The translations under genes were made by a program, and so were the position numbers. The notes beneath the pieces were generated by a model. That model was not told the DNA's origin. It saw only the letters and a program-made list of their open reading frames with translations, and made no database searches. Positions 25,717 to 33,408 of a DNA stretch of 64,000 bases are shown here, one piece after another. Origin of the DNA: Lachnospiraceae bacterium EP-SM-12S-S03 (GTDB taxonomy: Bacteria > Bacillota > Clostridia > Lachnospirales > Lachnospiraceae); assembly GCA_020540725.1 (NCBI GenBank), contig JAJBSL010000010.1, positions 1 to 64,000 on the forward strand. Reading direction: 5' to 3'. Within the stretch, counting starts at the first letter, position 1. Each line of letters starts with the position of its first letter.

Positions 25717-25963
25717 GAGTTTTGTGGTGTCCCTAATTGCAAATAGCTCTGTCCCTTTTTGAAGTTAAAAAAAGGGTAATTGTAGCTTCCAGTGCTCTTT
25801 GGGATTTTAGCGAAAGAAAAAAGATATGTGCGAAAACTGGAATCTTAAAATAGAGAATTGGATATAAAAAATGCTTGGAAATAGTGGATTTTTGAAATTG
25901 CTTTATGATAAAATGAATAAAAAGGGACAGGGCTCTAAACAAAAAGGGACATATCATTTTTAA
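25717..25963. other. Non-coding interval between palindromes A and B with a second inverted repeat
   Basis: No credible gene is present; an 84-codon minus-strand frame here begins and ends in repeat sequence. GCTCTGTCCCTTTTT (25747-25761) and its near reverse complement AAAAAGGGACAGGGC (25919-25933) form an outer pair inside the two palindromes, giving the unit a nested, symmetrical design like a small non-autonomous mobile element. A similar GCCCTGTCCCTTTT follows palindrome C at 32634. Confidence 0.55.
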
Positions 25964-26004
25964 ATTGGGGACGTAGCATAATGTCATTTTACTACGTCCC
26001 CAAC
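25964..26004. repeat. Palindromic repeat copy B
   Basis: Arms 25965-25983 and 25985-26003 pair with two mismatches around a single base. It is the most diverged of the four copies and lies directly upstream of the ribosome site of the pRiA4b ORF-3-like gene. Confidence 0.85.
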
Positions 26005-26022
26005 AGTGAAAGGAAAGATATT

Positions 26023-27789
26023 ATGAAAGCATATCAGTTGAAAATACAGATTCAGAATTCGCATCCACCTATATGGAGAAGGATTATAGTACCGGCAGGT
26101 TTATCGTTTTCACAATTAAGTATCCTGCTCAATGAAGCGATGGGCTGGTGTGGCTATCATCTTACCAGTTTTGAATTTTATCACCAGAAGATTCGCATTG
26201 AAGAAAACCTGGAAGAGTACGACATGTGGGGATGGGACGAATATGAAATGTTGGAAGCCGGGGAGACGCTGATAGATGAATTTCTGGATGACGAACAGTG
26301 GTTTACATATATTTATGATTTTGGCGATTATTGGAAGCATCGGGTTACTATCGAGAAAGTGCTGACAGACTATGAGAATCATTATGCGCAGGTTCTGAAA
26401 TATAAAGGTGATACGCCATATGAAGATTGTGGTGGGCTTTCAGGATATTATGAGTTGTTGGAAATATTGGACGATCCGAAAAATCCAGAATATAAAGAAA
26501 TGAAGGAATGGACAAAGAATCATTTTACAGAAGAATTTGATCTGGAGAGGGTAAATGCGAAGTTGCGCTCATTATATTTGAGCGATAAAGTAAGTGGTCC
26601 GATGACACAAAAGGAGATTTATGAAGAAATCTTAACGAAATCTTGTCCGTTTAGAAAAATAGATGTAGAAGCGGATTTACCATTTACAGATACGAAGGAT
26701 TGGGAAAAATCGGGAGACGAAGTGGAATGGACGTTTCGTGATATGGAAAATGGTGTAAAAAATATTACACTACGAGAGATTTTAGAAGAATGTACGAAAA
26801 AAGAACTCGTTGAAACAGCAAAAATTTTACATTTATCGGGGTATTCAAATTTAAAAAAAGAGAAACTGATCGAGCATTTGTGTGTAGATTTGTTGGATAG
26901 AGATGTAATGCGGAAATATTTTCGGTTTCTTAGCAAGTGTGAGATAGAGCTTTTGGAAGGCAAAGAAAATCATGTGGAGATTGAGTTTCAGTATGAAGGA
27001 TATGATACATTGCTTGCAGTTGGTTATGCGTTATATCAAAGTGATTGGGCAAAGGGATATGTGGTCATTCCGGAGGAAGTGAAGAAAGCATATTTCCGGA
27101 ATTGTGATGATGAATGGAAAAAGGAAGCTGTGTGTGCGAAAGAATTATTGATGTATCTAAACTGTGCAGCAGAAATATATGGTGTTTGTCCGATGAAGAA
27201 AGCGTTGGAATTATATCAGAGAGATACCGGGAAAATAGAAAATGAGTTCGGAATGATTCGATTTTATGAAGATGTTCCGGAGAATAAAAAGTTATTTTAT
27301 ATAAATGAAGCGAAAATTGTATTGAAAATGATTGGTGAGAAAAGCATGATCCAAGAAATTTTGTCTATGCACAAAAATTTTGATTATTATGATCCAACTA
27401 TGGAGGAGATACAACTTCTTGGAACAAAGGGCTATTTTTTATTTGATCGAGAATTGAATCAATTAAAGAAATTCTTTTTAAAGCATGGCGAAGAAACGAC
27501 AGAGGATGCAGAAGATCTTTGTAAGCGAGTCCAGTTTTTATTCCGCATCGGGGGACAGATTGATGATGTTATGGGAATGCTGGAAGAGTGCTTTATGGGA
27601 TTTGAAGAAGTTGTTATGAATCAAAAACAAATGAACGCACTTTTGGAAAAGTTGTTTCAGGTAATGCAAACAACGAGAACCTTTGTATTACGTGGACATT
27701 CGCCAATGGAAGTTATGCCGGAAATAGCAAAAGTAGTGGAAAAACAAAAAAGTGAAAATAATGTTATTCCATTTCCAAGAAAACAGTAA
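26023..27789 (+). CDS. pRiA4b ORF-3-like protein with long C-terminal extension
   Basis: Residues 1-190 match the plasmid pRiA4b ORF-3 domain: YQLKIQIQNSHPPIWRRIIVP, LNEAMGWCGYHLTSFEF, FTYIYDFGDYWKHRVTIEK and CGGLSGYYELLEIL. The remaining 400 residues are helical and acidic, with a short SAP/Rho-N-like segment (ELVETAKILHLSGYSNLKKE). Function of the family is unknown. At 588 residues it is about three times the single-domain form. The ATG at 26023 follows GTGAAAGGAAAG; an upstream ATG at 25981 lies inside palindrome B and is rejected. No operon partner is evident. Confidence 0.8.
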   Translation: MKAYQLKIQIQNSHPPIWRRIIVPAGLSFSQLSILLNEAMGWCGYHLTSFEFYHQKIRIEENLEEYDMWGWDEYEMLEAGETLIDEFLDDEQWFTYIYDFGDYWKHRVTIEKVLTDYENHYAQVLKYKGDTPYEDCGGLSGYYELLEILDDPKNPEYKEMKEWTKNHFTEEFDLERVNAKLRSLYLSDKVSGPMTQKEIYEEILTKSCPFRKIDVEADLPFTDTKDWEKSGDEVEWTFRDMENGVKNITLREILEECTKKELVETAKILHLSGYSNLKKEKLIEHLCVDLLDRDVMRKYFRFLSKCEIELLEGKENHVEIEFQYEGYDTLLAVGYALYQSDWAKGYVVIPEEVKKAYFRNCDDEWKKEAVCAKELLMYLNCAAEIYGVCPMKKALELYQRDTGKIENEFGMIRFYEDVPENKKLFYINEAKIVLKMIGEKSMIQEILSMHKNFDYYDPTMEEIQLLGTKGYFLFDRELNQLKKFFLKHGEETTEDAEDLCKRVQFLFRIGGQIDDVMGMLEECFMGFEEVVMNQKQMNALLEKLFQVMQTTRTFVLRGHSPMEVMPEIAKVVEKQKSENNVIPFPRKQ

Positions 27790-27924
27790 GAGGGAGCCGG
27801 TGTAGGTGTGTTAGCATATGTGGTGAGATGTTACAATTCATTCAAGAAGGTAAAAATGATACAATACTGTTGATTTTCCATACCTTTAAGCCGTAAATGA
27901 AATGGTTGGTCAGGAGCATATATT

Positions 27925-28857
27925 ATGATTATTCATACAGGAAGTCGGACGGATATTCCGGCATATTATAGCAGGTGGTTTTACAACAGAATAAAAGAAG
28001 GATATGTTCTTGTGAGAAATCCCTACTATCCGGAGCAGGTGATCGGCTATCAGTTAAACCCTAAAGTGGTTGATGCCATTTGTTTCTGTACAAAAAATCC
28101 AGAACCTATGCTTGACCGACTACATGAAATCTGTGAATTTCAACAAATCTGGTTCGTGACGATCACTCCGTATGGAAAAGAAGTGGAACCGTATGTTCCG
28201 GATAAAGAAAAAGTCATGAATTCACTGAAAAGGCTTTCAAAAGAAATAGGTGCACGCAGGGTGCACTGGAGATATGATCCCGTATTTATTCATGAAAAAT
28301 ATACGGTGGATTTTCATATACAATGTTTTGAAAAAATGGCAAAAAACTTAAGCGGATATGTAAGTTCAGCAGTGATAAGTTTTATAGATTTGTATCAAAA
28401 GACAAAGAAAAATTTCCCAAATGTGAGAGTGGTAACAAGAAAAGAGCAGGAAATTTTAATGGAAGCTTTCGCAAAAACAGGGGAGAAATACGGAATAGCG
28501 ATAAGAACTTGTTGTGAAAATAAAGAATTTGCGAAATATGGGGTAGATGTATCCGGATGTATGACGCAGCAGGTAATGGAAAAATCCCTGGGATATTTGT
28601 TAAAAGTGCCAAAAAGCAAATCGGTAAGGCAGGAATGTAACTGCCTTCTTGGAAATGACATCGGTATGTACAATACGTGTGGTCATGGTTGCCTTTACTG
28701 TTATGCGAATTACGACAGAAAGACGGTATGCATAAATATGAAACAACATGATCCGGAATCCCCGCTTTTGGTAGGAGTACCAAAAGCCGAAGAAAAAATA
28801 AGCTGGTCAAAACAGGAATCCTATTGTGATGGACAGTTATGTTTCGATTTATTCTAA
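27925..28857 (+). CDS. DUF1848 family protein
   Basis: This 310-residue protein opens IIHTGSRTDIPAYYSRWFYNRI and contains CFCTKNPEPML, both diagnostic of DUF1848. Near the C-terminus is a cysteine cluster, CNCLLGNDIGMYNTCGHGCLYCYAN, whose final C-x2-C-x-N resembles radical-SAM-related or metal-binding proteins, though the order differs from the classic N-terminal CxxxCxxC. The reaction is unknown. CAGGAG precedes the ATG. It is convergent with the small CxxU reading frame downstream, whose stop lies 26 bases away. Confidence 0.85.
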   Translation: MIIHTGSRTDIPAYYSRWFYNRIKEGYVLVRNPYYPEQVIGYQLNPKVVDAICFCTKNPEPMLDRLHEICEFQQIWFVTITPYGKEVEPYVPDKEKVMNSLKRLSKEIGARRVHWRYDPVFIHEKYTVDFHIQCFEKMAKNLSGYVSSAVISFIDLYQKTKKNFPNVRVVTRKEQEILMEAFAKTGEKYGIAIRTCCENKEFAKYGVDVSGCMTQQVMEKSLGYLLKVPKSKSVRQECNCLLGNDIGMYNTCGHGCLYCYANYDRKTVCINMKQHDPESPLLVGVPKAEEKISWSKQESYCDGQLCFDLF

Positions 28858-28882
28858 CGTGGAGATTCCGGTTTTTGTTATG

Positions 28883-29179
28883 TTATGCAGAATAAATTCC
28901 GGCTACAGTAATTCTCTTGATAAAACGCGATAGGCCCAGGGTTACGGTTTCTTCTGTACGCTCTGGGATGCGGCGGATAAATGCGTGGCCAAGCTCGTGA
29001 TCGATTTGCTGAAAACCATCATTTTTCAATACCGTTGCTTCGTCTGTGTCGACAAATCTTGCCGATACCTCTAAACGAGAACCGCCTCATGTATGGCACA
29101 TCATAGATGTAATTAAAATGTCTTTGAATTTATTTTCCTTCATGTAATCTTTTAATCGTTGGTCTAATTGTATCTTCAT
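28883..29179 (-). CDS. Candidate selenoprotein: 98-residue thiol-redox protein with in-frame TGA in a CxxU motif
   Basis: Starting at ATG 29179, after AAAGGAG, the frame runs 99 codons to TAA at 28883. The only interruption is TGA at 29089-29087 (codon 31). Preceding residues are MMCHT, so reading TGA as selenocysteine gives Cys28-His-Thr-Sec31-Gly-Gly, a CxxU redox motif of thioredoxin-like or Fe-S-carrier-like type. The 67 codons after the TGA stay open and look like real protein: LEVSARFVDTDEATVL, a DHELGHAFI block and a basic C-terminal segment. A hairpin of SECIS type follows the TGA (29046-29068). It is divergent from msrA. The family is not one I can name; a HesB/IscA-like fold is a guess. 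The alternative is a Cys-to-stop pseudogene. Confidence 0.65.
29046..29068 (-). promoter_or_regulatory. Putative bacterial SECIS hairpin
   Basis: Reading the minus strand after TGA, 21 bases are followed by UCGGCAA-GAU-UUGUCGA: a 7-bp stem (one G-U) with loop GAU, extendable by two more pairs past an A-C mismatch. The loop begins with G, 29 bases after the UGA. Both features fit the general description of bacterial SECIS elements as I know it. No folding program was run. Confidence 0.5.
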
Positions 29180-29241
29180 AATAAAATCTCCTTTTGTTTT
29201 TTCTCAGTATAGTTTTTGTTGATAATAAGTTCTGTAATCAG

Positions 29242-29270
29242 GTCACAAAAGAGAAAAAGTCTGCTATAAT
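29242..29270 (+). promoter_or_regulatory. Likely msrA promoter
   Basis: A consensus TATAAT at 29265-29270 lies 41 bases before the msrA ATG. The -35 position 17 bases upstream reads GTCACA, a weak match. A TATACT on the opposite strand near 29208 may serve the divergent CxxU gene. Confidence 0.5.
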
Positions 29271-29310
29271 AAGCGGAGAAAATATGGAAGAAGAATAGGA
29301 GAAATGAATC

Positions 29311-29826
29311 ATGAATCAAACGATTTATCTGGCAGGAGGCTGTTTTTGGGGCGTGCAGGCATACATGAAAAAATTGCCCGGGGTCATTGAAACGGAGACA
29401 GGATATGCAAATGGGAAGACAGAATATGTGACATATGAAGAAGTGTGCAAAAAGGATACGGGACATGCAGAGACGGTGAGGGTGGTGTATGATCCGGAAA
29501 TATTGCCTTTAGAGATTCTTTTGAAAGCGTTTTTTGAGGTTGTGGATCCGACGCAACTTAATCAACAAGGCGGCGACATCGGGACGCAGTATCGAAATGG
29601 TGTGTTTTATGTGGAAGAAGAGGATAGGGCAGTTATCGAACAAATGATAGAATATTTGCAAAAAATAAATCAGAAACCAGTTGTGACAGAAGTAAAACCG
29701 CTGGAGAATTTCTGCGCTGCGGAAGAATATCATCAGCATTATCTGGACAAAAATCCGACGGGATATTGTCATATCAATTTGTTTGATGCGGAAAAATTTA
29801 TTCGTGAAAATGGGTTGGAAAAATAG
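29311..29826 (+). CDS. msrA: Peptide-methionine (S)-S-oxide reductase
   Basis: This 171-residue enzyme repairs methionine-S-sulfoxide in proteins. The catalytic Cys is in GGCFWGVQ at residues 9-16, and the family blocks GYANG, GHAETVRVVYDP and FCAAEEYHQHYLDKNPTGYC follow; the late Cys residues are candidate resolving thiols. RBS AGGAG precedes the ATG. It is divergent from the CxxU frame and 9 bases ahead of a DUF3878-like gene. No MsrB domain is fused. Confidence 0.95.
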   Translation: MNQTIYLAGGCFWGVQAYMKKLPGVIETETGYANGKTEYVTYEEVCKKDTGHAETVRVVYDPEILPLEILLKAFFEVVDPTQLNQQGGDIGTQYRNGVFYVEEEDRAVIEQMIEYLQKINQKPVVTEVKPLENFCAAEEYHQHYLDKNPTGYCHINLFDAEKFIRENGLEK

Positions 29827-29835
29827 GGAAAGACG

Positions 29836-30921
29836 ATGACGGACAGAGAAAAGGAATTGCAGCAATATTTGGAAGGGCTACATGCTTTTATGCCGGAGCC
29901 GTTTTGGAAGCTGGCAGAGATTTTGGAACTGCAGGCTTTGGAACTTTGTAAGGCAAAGAATGGAAAGGATTATCTGATCCCGTATATGTTGAATGATGCG
30001 GTGGAGGATTATCTGATCTTAAGAAATGGAAGTATGACTGGTGAATATCTTCCGGAAACCAATGTACTTTTCCCGGCACGGATTGTGGAGGAACCGCAAT
30101 ATTTGGGGAATATGGAAACGGTGTATGTTCTTGTGATTCGTCAGGAAGGGGGAAATACGTTCACTCTTCGTTTTGATGGGATAGAGGAGCGTATCCAATG
30201 CTATCAATATCACAGGATCGGTCATTTCTGGGTAAAAGGGCAGGAGCAGTGGAGACAACTTGTGTATATGGTGGGGATAATTCATGACAAATATGAATAT
30301 ATTGGGGAAAATGTTTGCAATGAGAAAGAAATTGCACTGATGCCTTTGATTGAATTTCCGCCGTTCCGGTTCTGGTCACCTATTCATGAGTCTTTGGATG
30401 AGAAATATCCATTCACTTATGATGGAATAGATGCGATGAAAGAGATTGCGAAAGAAGCCGGAGACAAAAATTATGCCCGGATGATTCGCGTTTACAGAAA
30501 ATTCCCAAATCCATTTCTTGGGAAATTGCTTTGTCGTAGGTTGGCACTTCCGAAGAGTGAAGCGCTCTACTGCTTAATCCAACAGAAACTAGAAGAAGCC
30601 TCAAAAGAGTATGGGATCCGAGAATACGAATCAGGGTTGAATGGGGAAATGGACAGAAAGCGCGCAGAAATTGATGGGTTACTGCATGAAAAAGGATTTT
30701 ATGGACAGTATCCGTATTATGAGAAAGAGGAAATGCGGGTAGTGGTGACAGAAGAACATCCTTTTACAAGAGAAGAGTTTGAGTATGAAGACTATGAATT
30801 TCGAATGAAGTTCATGGTTTCCAAAGTGGAAAAAAGACGTTTTCGCGGATGGAATAGCGGATTTTTCCGCGGAGATGGCAGACAAGGCTATATTGTGGAG
30901 GACATAGAGGAGCTGTTTTGA
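29836..30921 (+). CDS. Uncharacterised protein, DUF3878-like
   Basis: This 361-residue soluble protein has no signal peptide, membrane span or enzyme motif I can identify. It is rich in Glu, Tyr and Trp, with a distinctive FPPFRFWSPIHESLDEKYPFTYDG block at mid-length and an RRFRGWNSGFFRGDGRQGY segment near the end. The overall pattern recalls DUF3878 proteins of Lachnospiraceae, but this is from memory. It begins 9 bases after msrA with AGGGAAAG as a modest ribosome site, and a CorA-like gene follows by 16 bases, so the three are likely cotranscribed. Confidence 0.6.
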   Translation: MTDREKELQQYLEGLHAFMPEPFWKLAEILELQALELCKAKNGKDYLIPYMLNDAVEDYLILRNGSMTGEYLPETNVLFPARIVEEPQYLGNMETVYVLVIRQEGGNTFTLRFDGIEERIQCYQYHRIGHFWVKGQEQWRQLVYMVGIIHDKYEYIGENVCNEKEIALMPLIEFPPFRFWSPIHESLDEKYPFTYDGIDAMKEIAKEAGDKNYARMIRVYRKFPNPFLGKLLCRRLALPKSEALYCLIQQKLEEASKEYGIREYESGLNGEMDRKRAEIDGLLHEKGFYGQYPYYEKEEMRVVVTEEHPFTREEFEYEDYEFRMKFMVSKVEKRRFRGWNSGFFRGDGRQGYIVEDIEELF

Positions 30922-30937
30922 CCGGAGGAGGAAAAAT

Positions 30938-31783
30938 ATGAATCATAAGGTTGAAATTTTGAGAACAGAAGAATTTCATGAAAAGGAACCACAGATTTTT
31001 CGAAGAATTTATTCCGGAGAGAAGAGTGGGAAAATACGATTTTGTAAGGCGGATAGATATAAAAATGCGGTTACGGGAACCTTTGCGATTCCGGATAAAA
31101 AGCATCCTTCCGAAAATAAATTTACATTTGGATATTATATGGTCAATGAAAAGCTGATTTTTATTGATGATGGTGATACCGTAAAAAGAATCATGCGAGG
31201 TATGCATGACTATGAAACAACAGAATTCTTTTTGTTTGATTTTATGGAATATATTTTGAAGGAAGATTTAATTTATCTCCAGCAGTATGAGGAACGGCTG
31301 GCTAAAATGGAAGAAGAGCTGCTGGAAGGAAATATGAAAGAATTTGACCGGAAAATCTTGCTGGCAAGGAAAGATTTGTCTGCGTTGAGTTCTTATTACG
31401 AGCAAATTGAGGATGTGGGCGAAGTACTTCAGCAAGATGCTGCCGAGCGTGGAAGTGAGAGGGGAAGTTTTCTTTTTGGTTTATTTTGCAACCGGGCAGG
31501 ACGGCTTTATACAATGGTACAGGAATTAAAAGAATATTCCATGCAACTTCGGGAAATGCATCAGACACAGATCGATGTACGGCAAAATGAGATTATGAAA
31601 GTATTGACAATTGTTACAACAATTTTTATGCCACTTACTTTGATTGCGGGGTGGTATGGCATGAATTTTAAAAATATGCCGGAGCTTAAGTCGCCTTATG
31701 GCTATGCAGTAGTAACGGTTGTATGTGTTTTCATTATTCTTGTGGAAATTTGGTTTTTTAAAGTAAAAAAATGGTTCAAATAG
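30938..31783 (+). CDS. CorA-family magnesium/divalent cation transporter
   Basis: This 281-residue protein has a soluble N-terminal domain and a long helical stalk (about residues 105-220), then two membrane helices at the end. The first ends in the YGMNFKNMPEL signature loop, the GMN selectivity motif of CorA channels, and the second leads to a basic KVKKWFK tail. It should form a pentameric Mg2+ (or Co2+/Ni2+) channel. GGAGGAGG precedes the ATG. It is slightly shorter than typical CorA, at the N-terminus. Confidence 0.9.
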   Translation: MNHKVEILRTEEFHEKEPQIFRRIYSGEKSGKIRFCKADRYKNAVTGTFAIPDKKHPSENKFTFGYYMVNEKLIFIDDGDTVKRIMRGMHDYETTEFFLFDFMEYILKEDLIYLQQYEERLAKMEEELLEGNMKEFDRKILLARKDLSALSSYYEQIEDVGEVLQQDAAERGSERGSFLFGLFCNRAGRLYTMVQELKEYSMQLREMHQTQIDVRQNEIMKVLTIVTTIFMPLTLIAGWYGMNFKNMPELKSPYGYAVVTVVCVFIILVEIWFFKVKKWFK

Positions 31784-31797
31784 AAAGTGGGAAATCG

Positions 31798-32118
31798 ATG
31801 GAAAAAATAAATTTGACATGTCAGGGCTGTAATAATCATTGCCCTTTGGAAGTGACAGTGGAGAAGGGAAGAGTAATAAAAGTGGAAGGAAACTGCTGTC
31901 ACAGAGGAATTGTAAGTGCGAATACGCAGATAGAACAGAGAATGAAGAAACCGGACGCAGGAGCATTTACAGGAGAAAAGAGGATTTACTGTACCGGATG
32001 TGGGAATCGGTGCGATATGAAAGTCACAATGGAAGATGGACTCGTGAAGTCACTAAAGGGTGATGGCTGCCGACGTGGCATTATCAGCGCAAGAAAGCAG
32101 TTGGAGGGAGTAAGATGA
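31798..32118 (+). CDS. DUF1667-type protein with two tandem cysteine repeats
   Basis: This 106-residue protein has two copies of a CxGCxxxC module: CQGCNNHCPLEVTVEKG with NCCHRGI, and CTGCGNRCDMKVTMEDG with GCRRGI. Single DUF1667 modules usually accompany FAD-dependent glycerol-3-phosphate-type dehydrogenases as metal or Fe-S binding partners. No such enzyme is encoded nearby, so its partner is unknown. Start at 31798 is preferred over 31771 because the latter overlaps the corA end. Its TGA overlaps the next gene's ATG (ATGA at 32115). Confidence 0.75.
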   Translation: MEKINLTCQGCNNHCPLEVTVEKGRVIKVEGNCCHRGIVSANTQIEQRMKKPDAGAFTGEKRIYCTGCGNRCDMKVTMEDGLVKSLKGDGCRRGIISARKQLEGVR

Positions 32119-32294
32119 GAGCGTCAAATTGCGAAACGTGTATGAATTATGAGTATGATGAAGAGTACGAATACTATGTCTGCATAAAAAATCTGGATGA
32201 GGATGAGATGTATCGGTTTGTAAAAGGGGAATTTTCTGATTGTCCATATTACCAATATGGAGATGAATATCAGATTGTAAGGAAGCAGATGTAA
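32115..32294 (+). CDS. Small DUF6472-like protein
   Basis: This 59-residue protein reads MRASNCETCMNYEYDEEYEY and ends YGDEYQIVRKQM, with cysteines in CETC, YYVCIKN and SDCPYY. This spacing suggests a four-Cys zinc site. It resembles the DUF6472 family. It is translationally coupled to the DUF1667-type gene through an ATGA overlap, so the two Cys-rich proteins should be made together. Confidence 0.75.
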   Translation: MRASNCETCMNYEYDEEYEYYVCIKNLDEDEMYRFVKGEFSDCPYYQYGDEYQIVRKQM

Positions 32295-32350
32295 TGAATA
32301 TGGTACTCAGCTAGATCTGTAGGAAATTGTGAACGATAAAATGGAGAAAA

Positions 32351-32608
32351 ATGAATTATACATATATAGTAAAATGCAGCGACGACACATATTACACTGG
32401 TTGGACGAATGATCTTAACAAGAGGATTCAGAATCATAATGCTGGAAAAGGTGCGAAATATACGAAAACAAGGCTTCCGGTGGAACTTGTCTATTACGAA
32501 GAGTTTGCAACAAAGCAGGAAGCCATGAAAAGGGAATATGCAATTAAGCAATTAAAAAAATGCAAAAAAGAAGAATTAATCTTAAGTTGGGGACGTAGTA
32601 AAATGTAA
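32351..32608 (+). CDS. GIY-YIG nuclease superfamily protein (UPF0213 / YhbQ-like)
   Basis: This 85-residue protein begins YTYIVKCSDDTYYTGWTNDL, the GIY-YIG core, followed by the catalytic-type Arg in RIQNHNAG and a conserved Glu in YEEF. These small proteins are DNA endonuclease-like with an unsettled role. RBS GGAG lies ten bases before the ATG. Its last residues (LSWGRSKM) and its TAA fall inside palindrome C, so the repeat has replaced or supplied the original C-terminus. Confidence 0.9.
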   Translation: MNYTYIVKCSDDTYYTGWTNDLNKRIQNHNAGKGAKYTKTRLPVELVYYEEFATKQEAMKREYAIKQLKKCKKEELILSWGRSKM

Positions 32609-32631
32609 CTTTACTACGTCCCCAACTTAAG
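32581..32631. repeat. Palindromic repeat copy C
   Basis: Perfect 22-base arms (32581-32602 and 32610-32631) flank a 7-base loop that contains the GIY-YIG gene's stop codon. It is followed by GCCCTGTCCCTTTT, the accessory motif also seen between copies A and B. Confidence 0.92.
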
Positions 32632-32693
32632 TTTGCCCTGTCCCTTTTAGCAATTTTTAGCATTTTGCATATTATAATAGTGGAGGGATGATT

Positions 32694-33158
32694 ATGATAC
32701 AAAATATATTTGGAAAGCCTGAGGCGTATGCGCAGGTGAGAGGGAGCATGCAAAATGCGAAAATCCATGGGAATATTTATTTTTATGGAATGCATAATGG
32801 GACATTGGTTATTGCAGAGGTTTATGGACTTCCGAATACAATAGAGAAAGAGAATGGGAATTTCTATGGTTTCCATATCCATGAGGGAGAAAGTTGTACG
32901 GGCGATGAGCAGGATCCTTTTAAGAATGTAGGTGGACATTATAATCCTGAAAAAGAAACGCATCCGAAACATGCAGGAGATTTGCCGCCACTTCTTGCAA
33001 ATGATGGAATTGCCTGGAGCGCAGTGTACACAGATCGATTTTATCCGGAAGATGTTGTTGGGAGAACTGTGATAATACATGGTATGGCGGATGATTTCCA
33101 TACACAGCCATCCGGAGATTCGGGGATGAAGATTGCTTGTGGAGAAATTGTAGTTTAG
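32694..33158 (+). CDS. Cu/Zn superoxide dismutase-like protein, cytoplasmic
   Basis: This 154-residue protein matches the sodC fold: GFHIHEGESC holds two copper ligands and a disulfide Cys, GGHYNPEKETHPKHAGDLPPL carries bridging and zinc ligands, and VIIHGMADDFHTQ supplies the last copper His. The second disulfide Cys is in KIACGEI. The usual active-site Arg region (GNAGxRxACG) reads GDSGMKIACG, so the electrostatic-guidance Arg is replaced. It has no signal peptide, unlike most bacterial SodC. The ATG at 32694 is six bases after GGAGGG. Two perfect palindromes bracket it. Activity as a true dismutase is uncertain. Confidence 0.85.
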   Translation: MIQNIFGKPEAYAQVRGSMQNAKIHGNIYFYGMHNGTLVIAEVYGLPNTIEKENGNFYGFHIHEGESCTGDEQDPFKNVGGHYNPEKETHPKHAGDLPPLLANDGIAWSAVYTDRFYPEDVVGRTVIIHGMADDFHTQPSGDSGMKIACGEIVV

Positions 33159-33181
33159 TACAAATTATAGTACGAATTAGT

Positions 33182-33226
33182 CAGTTGGGGACGTAGTAAA
33201 ATGCAATTTTACTACGTCCCCAACTG
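33182..33226. repeat. Palindromic repeat copy D
   Basis: Perfect 21-base arms (33182-33202 and 33206-33226) around GCA. It lies 23 bases after the SOD-like stop. The rest of the interval up to 33408 shows no gene. Confidence 0.92.
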
Positions 33227-33408
33227 TACCGATTGTTTGCTCCAATAATAGTTATTGCCGATCTGAACAAAAAGGGTAAGCAGAATTAAAGTACAAAGAG
33301 AAAGCGATAGAGGCTATGATATACAAAAAGCATTCAAATTTGTATGGAGCTTGTGTGTCCATGTTTGCGAAACAAATATGTATTGCTACTCGTTTTGTTT
33401 TATGAACA

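Noticed and set aside
25733..25987. 84-codon minus-strand frame between palindromes A and B
   Set aside because: It starts in palindrome B and ends in repeat sequence, has no ribosome site, and reads as a hydrophobic chance translation of AT-rich DNA.
25674..33226. The four palindromes considered as intrinsic terminators
   Set aside because: They lack following T-runs, have unusually long perfect arms shared in sequence across loci, and one lies upstream of a start codon.
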